Shown here in pieces: positions 1 through 8,668 of a stretch of DNA of 64,000 nt (the stretch's first letter is position 1; the number at the start of each line of letters is the position of its first letter). The DNA lies in assembly GCF_900166635.1 (NCBI RefSeq), contig NZ_LT800497.1, positions 124,001-188,000 on the forward strand. The letters are read 5' to 3'. The notes under the pieces are model-generated. The model was not told the origin of the DNA. It saw only the letters and a program-made list of their open reading frames with translations, and did not search any database. A program made the position numbers and the translations under genes. Origin of the DNA: Oceanobacillus timonensis. GTDB lineage: Bacteria > Bacillota > Bacilli > Bacillales > Amphibacillaceae.

Positions 1-1333
1 ATAGTACAACACTGAAGCCCCATAACCAGAAGAAAGAGTATTTAATATGTTTCCCCATGTTGGCAGAAGCGAGTCCGACGCCTAACCATAATGCCGGGGA
101 GAAAGGACTGACAAATGTACCAATAATATTTCCAATCATCATCGAGTGAGCAGTGGATATCGAAGCGATGCCTTGTGTACTGGCAATTTGATCAACGATT
201 GGCAGTAATGCGAAATAATAAGCATCGGTGCTGGTTAATAAATCTAATGGCACCCCGATTATTCCAACAATAATATGAATAAATGGAATAACAAAAGACG
301 GCATAATTGCTACTGCTGCTAATGCAATTTGTTCCAGCATGCCGGAACCATTGAGAACACCAAGAAAGACACCCGCTGACAGAATAACTGCTGCCATCAT
401 TAGAGCATTTGGAGCATGCACTTTTACACGGTTCATTTGATTATCAACGCCTTGATAATTCAATGGCAAGGCAATTGCTACACCAATCATAAATGCGTAT
501 TGAGGTTCCAGCAGACCAGCCATCATGGTACCTAACACAAGAACGGTCAAAAGAAGGTTTGCCCAGTTTCTACCTTTTATATCCCGTGGCTGTTCTTTCG
601 CTGCAGCCATTTCCTCGTGCTGTCTTTGGGTAAAATTATCAGCAATAGCACGAATGTTCACTTCGTCCTTTTTGGTAATTTCCCCAGTTGCCATTTTTTT
701 ATCGATTCTCTTTTTTTCACGAAATCCAAGAAGAGCCGCTAATGTCAGAATAAGTACAATTCCAATTCCTTGTATAGGAATAAGCGGTAAGTAAAATTCA
801 ATTAGATCTATATTAATAGCAGTTGAAGCCCGTGCAGAAGGGCCGCCCCACGGTACCATATTGATTACGCTGGCACTTAATGCAACTAATAGAAGCAACA
901 AATAACGACTCATATGTAATTCCTTATACAGAGGAAGTAACGCAGGGATACAAAGAAGGAAAGTAGATGCACCGGCTCCATCCAGTTGTGCAATCATTCC
1001 GATAGCTGCTGTAGCCATGGCTACAATGATGACATTTCCTTTTGTTATTAAAATCATAAAACGTATAAATGGATTAAATAATCCGCTGTCTTGCATAATT
1101 CCAAAAAAGATAATGGCGAAAATGAACATGATAACGACGCCCATTACCCGGTCGGAACCATCTGCCAGGAATTTTGAAAGATCCCCAAAATTAAATCCCG
1201 CTAAAAATGCCCCGATGATAGGAATAATCGTCATCCCGACAATAGGACTAATTTTACTTGCTATAAGCAGACCAACAATTGAAAAGATAATGAATAGACC
1301 AACAATTGTCAGCCAAACTGAAACATCTTCCAT
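1..1333 (-). CDS. CitMHS-family citrate/organic acid transporter (C-terminus outside window)
   Basis: A polytopic membrane protein read on the minus strand from ATG at 1333 (AAGGAG just upstream) to the left edge, so the C-terminal end is missing. The translation starts MEDVSVWLTIVGLFII and carries family signatures of CitMHS symporters: QLDGAGASTFLLCIPALLPL, VPWGGPSARASTA and, near the edge, VPLDLLTSTDAYYFALLPI. CitMHS members import citrate, often complexed with a divalent cation, with protons. A hydrophilic charged loop (FREKKRIDKKMATGEITKKDE) splits the two membrane halves, as usual in the family. A candidate CcpA site lies about 60 bp upstream, which would fit catabolite repression. The substrate cannot be fixed from sequence alone. 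Confidence 0.85.
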   Translation of the reverse strand, partial: MEDVSVWLTIVGLFIIFSIVGLLIASKISPIVGMTIIPIIGAFLAGFNFGDLSKFLADGSDRVMGVVIMFIFAIIFFGIMQDSGLFNPFIRFMILITKGNVIIVAMATAAIGMIAQLDGAGASTFLLCIPALLPLYKELHMSRYLLLLLVALSASVINMVPWGGPSARASTAINIDLIEFYLPLIPIQGIGIVLILTLAALLGFREKKRIDKKMATGEITKKDEVNIRAIADNFTQRQHEEMAAAKEQPRDIKGRNWANLLLTVLVLGTMMAGLLEPQYAFMIGVAIALPLNYQGVDNQMNRVKVHAPNALMMAAVILSAGVFLGVLNGSGMLEQIALAAVAIMPSFVIPFIHIIVGIIGVPLDLLTSTDAYYFALLPIVDQIASTQGIASISTAHSMMIGNIIGTFVSPFSPALWLGVGLASANMGKHIKYSFFWLWGFSVVL

Positions 1334-1393
1334 AATAAACTCCTTTTCTTTGCAAACATTTTACAAAAATGTTGAAAAAACCCAATTAATACT

Positions 1394-1407
1394 ATAAAAC
1401 GTTTACA
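1394..1407 (-). promoter_or_regulatory. Candidate cre (CcpA) site upstream of the CitMHS gene
   Basis: On the minus strand the site reads TGTAAACGTTTTAT and matches the cre consensus TGWAANCGNTNWCA at 12 of 14 positions. It lies 61 bp before the transporter start. Citrate transporters of Bacillus are known CcpA targets. The call is by consensus only. Confidence 0.45.
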
Positions 1408-1430
1408 AGGTAAATTCAATCACTCTTTTT

Positions 1431-1928
1431 CTAAGCTCTGGCTTGGTTGTTTCTTCTTTGTGGGTAGATGAATATCATTCGTACCAGCAGCAGGAAAGGA
1501 TAAATAACGAAAATAAATAAATACCAATCTGGAATAGACCAAATAAAGGAAATAAAAGTAAATACTAGAAGCGGGACGGTGAAAGAACAAGCGGTCAACT
1601 TCCATAGTGTACCGTAATGGAGCTTTCTGTTTGCGAGATAAACCACGCCTCTTCCGATATAAGCGATGAAGGAAATAACACCTAATAGTAAAACAGATGA
1701 AATTAAATAATAGAACATAAAGAAATAGATAAGCTGGAAAATAATATTCATTTCTTCACCTAAACCTGTCCAGCTTGCTAAACGGGACACCAGTTCAGGT
1801 AATGAAAAAATCATAAATAATATAAAGAGATAAATCATAATTTTATCCATTTCCATTCGATTAATCTGAAACATGGCTTTTTTTTGTGGAAGTAAAAGAC
1901 TTTCTTTGAATATTTTTATGAATTTCAT
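1431..1928 (-). CDS. Small polytopic membrane protein, DUF1189-like
   Basis: A protein of 165 residues with about four hydrophobic segments (roughly 30-50, 65-95, 110-125 and 130-150) and a basic N-terminus (MKFIKIFKESLLLPQKKAMF). The amphipathic start followed by membrane helices resembles the beginning of DUF1189 proteins, but it is shorter than those of about 260 residues, so the family call is weak. I chose ATG at 1928 rather than the ATG nine bases earlier, because AAAGG is correctly spaced only from the later one. It is transcribed towards the CitMHS gene with a short gap. No function can be assigned beyond an integral membrane location. Confidence 0.55.
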   Translation of the reverse strand: MKFIKIFKESLLLPQKKAMFQINRMEMDKIMIYLFILFMIFSLPELVSRLASWTGLGEEMNIIFQLIYFFMFYYLISSVLLLGVISFIAYIGRGVVYLANRKLHYGTLWKLTACSFTVPLLVFTFISFIWSIPDWYLFIFVIYPFLLLVRMIFIYPQRRNNQARA

Positions 1929-2026
1929 TTTTTTCATCCTTTGATTTAACCCATTTTTAGTTGGGAATACTTCTATTATAAAGGAATAAACGTTTTTATG
2001 GATAGAAAAAAAGCGAAATTCGACAA

Positions 2027-2040
2027 ATTTCCCGGGAAAT
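2027..2040. promoter_or_regulatory. Noc-binding-site-like palindrome
   Basis: A perfect 14-bp palindrome, ATTTCCCGGGAAAT, identical to the core of the Noc nucleoid-occlusion site known from Bacillus subtilis. It sits in the long intergenic stretch before yybS. Noc sites are scattered over the chromosome outside the terminus and help stop division over the nucleoid. A second, one-mismatch copy is at 30774. Confidence 0.6.
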
Positions 2041-2726
2041 AATATAAATATATGTTCAAAAAACTGTCAAATTCAATAAGTCGGTTAAAACTTGGAGGCT
2101 TTGAGATGGGGAATGGGCTTGTGGTTCCTCTCTTCGTTTAAAAGAAAAACAAACTTTGAAATTACATACTCAACCTTCTCCCTTTAAAAAGTAACTTCCT
2201 TTCCATCGAAACAAGAGTTGATTGTTACTTCCATACATCTGTTGACAAAGATGAGAAGGTAAGGTGGAAGGTGACCGCTACGGCGGAAAGCGGAGTGGCT
2301 GGCCGGAGCGGAGGTATACATCCTATCCTGTTCATCCTGGAACAGCAAGGTTTATATGCTTATTCTTAGGTGCGAAAGTTGAGTAACTTATTTTAATCTT
2401 ATTTTTATAATATGGTATAATTTTTCACTGAAGTACCTTGGTACAATGATGTTATAATAAGTAAATATGTTTCTAAATATGAAGATGCTATACAAGCCAT
2501 CCTATAAAATTCATGTTATTATAGTAGAATATGTGTTGAATTATTTTGTTTCCATCTTTCTTTGATTTTGGCGTATCCCAAAATATTCGCCAGAGGAAAA
2601 GAATGACGTAGTTCAAAAAATATAATTCATAGTAAAAGATGGATTTTAAAAATACGGATTCATTTTTATAATAGGGGTTAGATCATTTCTATTCCTATTT
2701 ATTTTTGTAAGAACGAGGTGCAGTAA
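2041..2726. other. Intergenic region before yybS
   Basis: About 690 bp without a convincing gene. It contains a G+C-rich segment (2272-2311) rich in GGCGG/GCGGAG motifs, unlike the A+T-rich surroundings, and an extended -10 promoter-like element (TATGGTATAAT, 2411-2421) on the plus strand. No RNA family was recognised. The promoter of the yybS-gdpP-rplI operon probably lies in the 3' half. Confidence 0.4.
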
Positions 2727-3671
2727 ATGAACCAATCGAAAAAAGTGACAGAAGGAGCAATGATGATTGCCATATTAATGGTAATGCTGGTGGCTTCCTT
2801 ACTTCCGGTACTTAGTTTAATTACCATTGTTACGTTACCTGTTCCTTTTATTTTCTATGTAAAGCGGCATGGAATCAAAGCTGGCCTGATAATGACACTG
2901 GCTGTAGTTATCCTATCTACATTGCTGATGTCGTTGATTATGCTGCCAATTGTGTTAGTTGCAGCAGCGGGCGGTATATTTATAGGTTATGCCATGTCGA
3001 AAGGGAATACAGCTTATGAAACGCTGGCACAAGGAACTTTTGGTTTTCTTGTCGGTATGTTATTGGCTTTTGTTTTTAGTCAAACCCTGCTGGATGTTAA
3101 CATTGTAACAGAGTATAAAGATATGGTAGAAGAATCTGTTAACATGAGTGCATCTATGGTGGAGAATGTGAACCCTTCTCTGAGTGAAGAAGATATGGAG
3201 CAATTGCAGGAAACGCAGATTAACTTATTCCAACAGTTAATTCCAACTTTTATGGTCCTATTTGCTCTTGTTATAGCTTTTCTTGCGCAGTGGATTAGCT
3301 ATAAATTATTGAACCGGATAGAGAAAGAAAAGTTTTCCTTTCCGCCGTTTCGTCAATTGCAATTTCCAAGTTCCGTTATTTGGATTTACTTATTGGCATT
3401 AATCTTGTCGCTCATCGGTTTTGAAGAAGGAAGCACCATGGAATTTGGAGCGCAAAATTTATTGATGATTGTTGGAATGGCTTTATCACTGCAAGGGTTA
3501 TCTTTTGTCTTTTACTTTGCGTATATCAAAAAAATATCCAAAGCAGTTCCTATTTTAATTGTTGTAGCTACCATTCTTTTTCCCGGATTTCTTCTTTATT
3601 TCGTTCGAATCTTAGGTATAATTGATATAGGTTTACGGTTAAGAGAACGGTTAAGAGAACGGTTAAAATAA
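2727..3671 (+). CDS. yybS: YybS-family (DUF2232) membrane protein
   Basis: A 314-residue integral membrane protein with paired hydrophobic segments near both ends and a central acidic loop (about residues 128-160). The start (MNQSKKVTEGAMMIAILMVM) and the position directly before gdpP-rplI-dnaB match YybS of Bacillus. The role is unknown; the family resembles ECF-transporter S components in topology. The last residues, LRERLRERLK, come from a 12-bp tandem repeat (ggttaagagaac) at the 3' end, a possible slippage site that varies the C-terminus. The ATG follows an AGGTG ribosome binding site. It is the first gene of the operon with gdpP about 130 bp downstream. Confidence 0.85.
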   Translation: MNQSKKVTEGAMMIAILMVMLVASLLPVLSLITIVTLPVPFIFYVKRHGIKAGLIMTLAVVILSTLLMSLIMLPIVLVAAAGGIFIGYAMSKGNTAYETLAQGTFGFLVGMLLAFVFSQTLLDVNIVTEYKDMVEESVNMSASMVENVNPSLSEEDMEQLQETQINLFQQLIPTFMVLFALVIAFLAQWISYKLLNRIEKEKFSFPPFRQLQFPSSVIWIYLLALILSLIGFEEGSTMEFGAQNLLMIVGMALSLQGLSFVFYFAYIKKISKAVPILIVVATILFPGFLLYFVRILGIIDIGLRLRERLRERLK

Positions 3672-3805
3672 GAAAAGCGACGGCCCACATGGCTGTTTGC
3701 AATTCGCTGGCCGGTTCCGTGCCGGACAGGTTAACCAAATAACCCGGGAATAAATAGACGAAGAAAAGACAGAAAGATTGTTGGATTATGAAGGAGCTGA
3801 ATGCC

Positions 3806-5791
3806 GTGCCAGATTTACAGAATAGACCAACACTAAGCAAGCATGTATGGATTATTTATATTCTTACTTTTCTATTGCTTTTATGTGTGTGGTACTATCA
3901 ATGGATAGTTGGCTTAATAATGACAATTGTCTTCGCTGCTTCATTTTATTATAGTGTTCGAACGGAAAGAGTGCTTCTGGATGAGGCGGAAGAATATATA
4001 TCGACGATTTCCCATCGTGTGAAGAAAGTTGGTTCGGAGGCTTTATTAGAGATGCCTTTTGGGATTATCTTATTCAATGAAAATTATCAAATTGAATGGT
4101 CTAATCCGTTTATGAATCAGTTTAAACAAAGCAAGGATACCATCATAGGGGAATCCCTGAATCATTTATCCGAAGATTTAATTCCGATGATTATAGAGAA
4201 CCGAAATGAGATATGGGTAGAGATTGGGGATTATACGTTTCTTTGTGTGATTAAAAAGGAAGAAAAACTGCTTTATTTTCTGGATCGCACGGAACATCAG
4301 AAATTGAAGGAACGTTATTACAACGAACAAACGGTACTTGCTATTATCTTTTTAGATAACTATGAAGAAATTACGCAAAATATGGATGATACCGTGAAGA
4401 GTCAATTGAATTCACAGGTAACGGCCATTTTAAATGAATGGTCCAGCCGTTATGGACTCTACTTGAAGCGGACATCTCAGGAGCGTTTCTTAGCTGTTGG
4501 CAATACGGAAATTCTGGAGGAACTGGAAGATGTCAAATTCTCTATCCTGGATGAAGTCCGGGAGATGGGAGGTTCCGAGAGTAATCCGGTTACGTTAAGT
4601 ATCGGTGTTGGTGTTGGAAACATGGCGCTTCCGGAAATGGGAGAAGTTGCACAATCCAGCCTGGATTTAGCTTTAGGCCGTGGTGGTGACCAGGTTGCTA
4701 TTAAGGATGAGGACGGCAAGGTGCGTTTCTATGGCGGAAAAACCAATCCAATGGAAAAACGCACCCGCGTACGGGCCCGAGTTATTTCTCATGCATTAAA
4801 AGAGCTGGTCCGCGCCAGTGATAATGTTATCATTATGGGGCACAAATCGCCGGATATGGATGCGATTGGAGCGGCGATTGGTGTTTTAAATATTGCTAAG
4901 ACCAATCATGTTCCCGGTTATGTTGTTATTGATGACAATGATTTGGAGACAGGGGTTTCCAAGCTGATGGACCATATTCGTCGGGATGATGAACTTTGGG
5001 ATCAATTTGTTAGTCCGGAAGAAGCGGAAGAGCTGATGACAGATCAGCAAAGTTTACTCATCGTTGTTGATACGCATAAACCAAATATGGTTGCGGCAGA
5101 AAGATTATTAAAATATACCGATTATAAAATTGTCATTGACCACCATCGTCGAGCGGAAGATTTTATTGATAATCCGACGCTTGTTTATATGGAACCTTAT
5201 GCATCTTCCACAGCAGAGCTTGTGACAGAATTGCTGGAGTATCAGCCTAAAGGAACCAAATTGAAGGTATTGGAAGCAACGGCGCTGTTAGCCGGGATTA
5301 TCGTAGACACGAAAAGCTTTACACTGCGTACAGGTTCCCGAACGTTTGATGCTGCATCCTACCTCCGATCGCAAGGTGCAGATACCGTATTGGTTCAGCG
5401 CTTGCTGAAGGAAGATTTGGATGTGTTTGTCCAGCGCAGTCATATTATTGAGCGGACGCAAATATATAATGGTTATATTGCTATTGCAACAGCACCGAGC
5501 GGAACATCGTATAGTCCAGTATTGATAGCTAAAGCTGCTGATACGTTGCTGTCGATGGAGGGTGTTTCTGCATCCTTTGTTATTTCGGAACGATCAGATG
5601 GCAGAGTAGGTGTCAGTGCAAGATCACTGGGCGATGTGAATGTACAGGTTATTATGGAAGAAATGAATGGCGGCGGACATTTAACCAATGCAGCGACGCA
5701 AATGGAGGATAAGACCATCGATGAAGTCAAAGAGATCCTTGTTGAGATTATCGATGAGCTGGAATATAAAAAAGGGAGAGATTCAGAATGA
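3806..5791 (+). CDS. gdpP: Cyclic-di-AMP phosphodiesterase GdpP
   Basis: Hydrolyses c-di-AMP to pApA at the membrane and so controls potassium, osmolyte and cell-wall homeostasis. Order of parts: two N-terminal membrane helices (about 10-50), a PAS-like domain, a degenerate GGDEF domain (about 165-300) lacking a canonical GGDEF signature, then a DHH phosphoesterase domain with [11 protein letters not shown] and IDHHRR, and a DHHA1 end with [10 protein letters not shown] start it at GTG 3806 ([10 protein letters not shown]), because AAGGAG at 3791-3796 is spaced nine bases from it; the ATG at 3788 lies before that site. The stop overlaps the rplI start by four bases (ATGA), implying translational coupling. 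Confidence 0.95.
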   Translation: MPDLQNRPTLSKHVWIIYILTFLLLLCVWYYQWIVGLIMTIVFAASFYYSVRTERVLLDEAEEYISTISHRVKKVGSEALLEMPFGIILFNENYQIEWSNPFMNQFKQSKDTIIGESLNHLSEDLIPMIIENRNEIWVEIGDYTFLCVIKKEEKLLYFLDRTEHQKLKERYYNEQTVLAIIFLDNYEEITQNMDDTVKSQLNSQVTAILNEWSSRYGLYLKRTSQERFLAVGNTEILEELEDVKFSILDEVREMGGSESNPVTLSIGVGVGNMALPEMGEVAQSSLDLALGRGGDQVAIKDEDGKVRFYGGKTNPMEKRTRVRARVISHALKELVRASDNVIIMGHKSPDMDAIGAAIGVLNIAKTNHVPGYVVIDDNDLETGVSKLMDHIRRDDELWDQFVSPEEAEELMTDQQSLLIVVDTHKPNMVAAERLLKYTDYKIVIDHHRRAEDFIDNPTLVYMEPYASSTAELVTELLEYQPKGTKLKVLEATALLAGIIVDTKSFTLRTGSRTFDAASYLRSQGADTVLVQRLLKEDLDVFVQRSHIIERTQIYNGYIAIATAPSGTSYSPVLIAKAADTLLSMEGVSASFVISERSDGRVGVSARSLGDVNVQVIMEEMNGGGHLTNAATQMEDKTIDEVKEILVEIIDELEYKKGRDSE

Positions 5792-6234
5792 AAGTGATTT
5801 TCTTAAAAGATGTTAAAGGGAAAGCAAAAAAAGGCGAAGTAAAGAATGTTTCTGACGGCTATGCCCGCAATTACCTGTTAAAAAATAATCTGGCGGAAGA
5901 AGCTACTTCTGGAAATCTGAAAGCACTCGATGCCAAAAAGAAAAAACAAGACAGGTTAGAAATAGAAGAAAAAGAAAATGCTATTCAGTTAAAAGATACA
6001 TTAGCTGATTTAACCGTTGAGCTGGAAGCAAAATCTGGAGACAATGGACGTTTATTTGGTTCCATAACAAGTAAACAGATTTCAGAAGCATTAAACAAAC
6101 AGCATGGTTATAAAATTGATAAACGAAAAATAGAGCTGGACGAGCCGATTCGTGCATTAGGTTATACCAATGTGCCGGTTAAATTACATCCGGAAGTATC
6201 CGGTTCGGTAAAGGTTCATGTGGCAGAAAAATAA
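5788..6234 (+). CDS. rplI: Large ribosomal subunit protein bL9
   Basis: A 148-residue protein of normal bL9 length. The N-terminal RNA-binding domain begins [19 protein letters not shown] and has the [14 protein letters not shown] motif. A long charged connecting helix (about 45-75) and a C-terminal domain ([11 protein letters not shown] through the end) follow. bL9 binds 23S rRNA at the base of the L1 stalk and supports frame maintenance. The ATG overlaps the gdpP stop. A terminator-like hairpin follows before dnaB. Confidence 0.97.
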   Translation: MKVIFLKDVKGKAKKGEVKNVSDGYARNYLLKNNLAEEATSGNLKALDAKKKKQDRLEIEEKENAIQLKDTLADLTVELEAKSGDNGRLFGSITSKQISEALNKQHGYKIDKRKIELDEPIRALGYTNVPVKLHPEVSGSVKVHVAEK

Positions 6235-6270
6235 GCAGAATAACAAAGTGGTATAAAGGGAAATGAAAGA

Positions 6271-6315
6271 AAAAAAGAAATTGGCATCAGAAAAGTGCGC
6301 CGGTTTCTTTTTTTC
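6271..6315 (+). terminator. Rho-independent terminator after rplI
   Basis: The arms AAAGAAATTGGC and GCCGGTTTCTTT pair with two G-T wobbles around a short loop and are followed by a run of T. It lies between rplI and dnaB and probably gives partial termination. Confidence 0.65.
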
Positions 6316-6430
6316 GCAGCGAAGGCATCAGCCTGAAGGATTGTGAGAAAGCCAAACAAGCTTTCGAGATTTCCTTGACCAATGTAAGTTTGTCTAGAAA
6401 CGCATATCATAAGAATACGGAGGAGAAGGA

Positions 6431-7801
6431 ATGAGTGCAGCTTTGAATGATCGTACGCCGCCGCATAATTTAGAAGCAGAGCAATCAGTGTTAGGTGCTG
6501 TCTTTTTAGAGCCGACAGCATTTGTGCAGGCTTCGGAAATATTGATTCCGGAAGATTTCTACCGCGCGGCGCATCAGCTTATTTTTACAGCGATGATGAC
6601 CTTGTCGGAGCGTACCGAACCAATTGATGTTGTGACGGTGACTACGTTTTTAAATAACAGGAAACAGCTGGAAGAGGTTGGCGGTGTATCCTACTTAACA
6701 GAGCTGGCGGAAAGTGTGCCTACTGCCGCAAATGTCGAGTATTACAGCAGAATTGTAGAAGAAAAATCGACACTTCGCAGTTTGATCCGGAAAGCGACAG
6801 ATATTGTAACAGCATCTTTTGAAAAAGAAGATGAAGTGGAAGATGTATTAAATGATGCAGAAAAAAGTATCCTGGAGGTTTCCGGGCGCAAAAATTCCGG
6901 AGCTTTCAAGAATATAAAAGACGTCTTGATTGATGTATATGATAATATTGAGCAGCTTCATCAACAAACTGGCGATGTAACCGGTGTGCCGACTGGTTTT
7001 ATGGATTTAGACCGCATCACATCAGGTTTTCAGCGGAATGATTTAATCATTATTGCAGCACGCCCTTCCGTAGGGAAAACGGCTTTCGCATTAAATGTAG
7101 CCCAGAACGTGGCCGTGAAAACAGATGAAAATGTAGCTATTTTCAGTTTGGAAATGGGTGCGGATCAGCTGGTGCAGCGTATGCTTTGCGCAGAAGGAAA
7201 TATTGATGCACAACGGCTTCGAAATGGGCAGCTCCAGGCGGATGATTGGAGTAAATTAACCATGTCGATGGGCTCTTTGTCGAATGCAGGTATTTACATT
7301 GATGACACACCAGGCGTGCGTGTTAATGAAATTCGCTCCAAGTGCCGGCGTCTGAAGCAGGAGCATGGACTGGGCATGATTCTAATTGATTATCTGCAGC
7401 TGATTCAGGGAAGCGGAAGTTCGAAAGAAAACCGCCAGCAAGAGGTTTCCGAGATTTCTCGTGCGTTAAAAGCATTAGCCCGTGAGCTGGAAGTGCCGTT
7501 GATTGCTTTATCTCAGCTGTCCCGCGGTGTGGAATCAAGACAAGATAAACGGCCAATGATGTCGGATATCCGTGAATCAGGAAGTATTGAGCAGGATGCA
7601 GATATTGTCGGATTCTTATATCGTGATGACTATTACGATAAAGAGACAGAAAAAGACAATATTATTGAGATTATTATCGCAAAACAGCGTAATGGCCCAA
7701 CCGGTACGGTAGAGTTAGCTTTTGTCAAAGAATATAATAAATTTGTGGACTTAGATCATCGTTATGGAGAAGGCGATATTCCGCCAGCTCCGGCGATGTA
7801 A
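6431..7801 (+). CDS. dnaB: Replicative DNA helicase DnaB (B. subtilis DnaC)
   Basis: A 456-residue hexameric 5'-3' helicase that unwinds the fork for the replisome. The N-terminal domain (about 1-110; PPHNLEAEQSVLGAVF) binds primase. The RecA-like motor follows with Walker A ARPSVGKTAFALN, Walker B region MILIDYLQLIQ, and the H4 region QLSRGVESRQDKRPMMSDIRESG. Length is typical. The start follows GGAGGAG with good spacing. It lies downstream of rplI as in Bacillus; purA, next in B. subtilis order, is displaced here by about 11.5 kb carrying the opp and opuA loci. Confidence 0.97.
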   Translation: MSAALNDRTPPHNLEAEQSVLGAVFLEPTAFVQASEILIPEDFYRAAHQLIFTAMMTLSERTEPIDVVTVTTFLNNRKQLEEVGGVSYLTELAESVPTAANVEYYSRIVEEKSTLRSLIRKATDIVTASFEKEDEVEDVLNDAEKSILEVSGRKNSGAFKNIKDVLIDVYDNIEQLHQQTGDVTGVPTGFMDLDRITSGFQRNDLIIIAARPSVGKTAFALNVAQNVAVKTDENVAIFSLEMGADQLVQRMLCAEGNIDAQRLRNGQLQADDWSKLTMSMGSLSNAGIYIDDTPGVRVNEIRSKCRRLKQEHGLGMILIDYLQLIQGSGSSKENRQQEVSEISRALKALARELEVPLIALSQLSRGVESRQDKRPMMSDIRESGSIEQDADIVGFLYRDDYYDKETEKDNIIEIIIAKQRNGPTGTVELAFVKEYNKFVDLDHRYGEGDIPPAPAM

Positions 7802-7804
7802 TCT

Positions 7805-7851
7805 AAAAAAAGCGGGTTCCCGTAAATAGACGGAGAATCCGCTTTTCTTTT
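7805..7851 (+). terminator. Terminator after dnaB
   Basis: The arms AAAAAGCGGGTTC and GAATCCGCTTTT pair with one wobble and are followed by CTTTT. It ends the yybS-gdpP-rplI-dnaB unit. Confidence 0.75.
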
Positions 7852-7888
7852 AGGAGAGAAAAAGGCAGCATAAACCAAACAGTTATAA

Positions 7889-8230
7889 CTAACTGGATAA
7901 ATAATAGATACATAAACTTCCGAGCATAAAGACTATTGCTGTACAGCCAGTTATAAAAGGTATCCTGTACTGTTGAGGTGCAAGCTCAGAGAGCGGCCGG
8001 CGATCTCTGTTAGACATCCGGCTGAAAAAGTATTGAAAACTGTAGAAAACAATATCAAAAAAACGCCCTTTAACTACATAACCTGCCATTGCGTACAAAA
8101 TCAGGGCGGCACCTGCAACAAAAGAAACATTTATGTAAGATAAAAGATGAATATTGCGGTAAATAAGAAAACAGAGTAACACAATGAGGATTTGCGAGGT
8201 TGCAATCCATATAAGTAATTTTTTGATCAT
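7889..8230 (-). CDS. DUF3899-family small membrane protein
   Basis: A protein of 113 residues with three hydrophobic segments (about 4-22, 28-48 and 90-112). The central part, GRFFDIVFYSFQYFFSRM followed by a short basic loop and RPLSEL, is the recognisable core of DUF3899 proteins of Bacillaceae. Function is unknown. ATG at 8230 is preferred; an in-frame TTG three codons earlier sits too close to the AAGGA. It converges with dnaB and shares the intergenic terminator region. Confidence 0.65.
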   Translation of the reverse strand: MIKKLLIWIATSQILIVLLCFLIYRNIHLLSYINVSFVAGAALILYAMAGYVVKGRFFDIVFYSFQYFFSRMSNRDRRPLSELAPQQYRIPFITGCTAIVFMLGSLCIYYLSS

Positions 8231-8520
8231 AACTATCAACGTCCTTGCGAATGTATATGTAGCATATTATATCATTAATATATAAAAAGGTATAATGGAT
8301 TAAAAAATAATAGAGTTGGGCAGCAATTCTATCAAATGTTTTAGAGTTGAGATATATTTAGAATAAATAGTATTCAAAAAAAGATTATTCAATAAGTTTT
8401 TGTTGAAAAATAATGAATAAAAAGAACAGTTTTTATGGTATAATATGTTAATTATATCAATTACAAATTGTAAATAGAAAGTAATAATAGAAGATAAAAA
8501 AGTTGATTTACCAACATCTA

Positions 8521-8534
8521 TGAAAGCGTTTTAT
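8521..8534 (+). promoter_or_regulatory. cre-like site upstream of oppA
   Basis: TGAAAGCGTTTTAT matches the CcpA consensus at 12 of 14 positions and lies between two promoter-like elements. Weak support. Confidence 0.3.
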
Positions 8535-8602
8535 CACCTATTAACAAAGGGATGGGAAGTTAATTGTCATTCTTTTCTGTATTGGTGGAATTATAAAACA
8601 TA

Positions 8603-8630
8603 TTTACAATTATATTTCAGCGAGTATAAT
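8603..8630 (+). promoter_or_regulatory. Sigma-A type promoter of oppA
   Basis: The -35 TTTACA and -10 TATAAT are 16 bp apart and lie 39 bp before the chosen oppA start. Confidence 0.55.
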
Positions 8631-8668
8631 ATGGTATAGAATAAAAATAAAAAGGGGTGTACGAAAAG

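Larger units (their letters stand above)
8240..8656. other. Intergenic region upstream of oppA
   Basis: About 415 bp, strongly A+T-rich and with no gene. It holds an extended -10 element (TATGGTATAAT, 8434-8444), a cre-like sequence at 8521 and a full promoter next to oppA. No riboswitch was recognised. Confidence 0.4.

Noticed and set aside
3738..3752. Noc-like AACCCGGGAA
   Set aside because: Only the CCCGGG centre fits; the flanks do not match the palindrome.
3568..3840. Open frame opposite the end of yybS
   Set aside because: Covers yybS and the gdpP start on the other strand, has no ribosome binding site and no family pattern.
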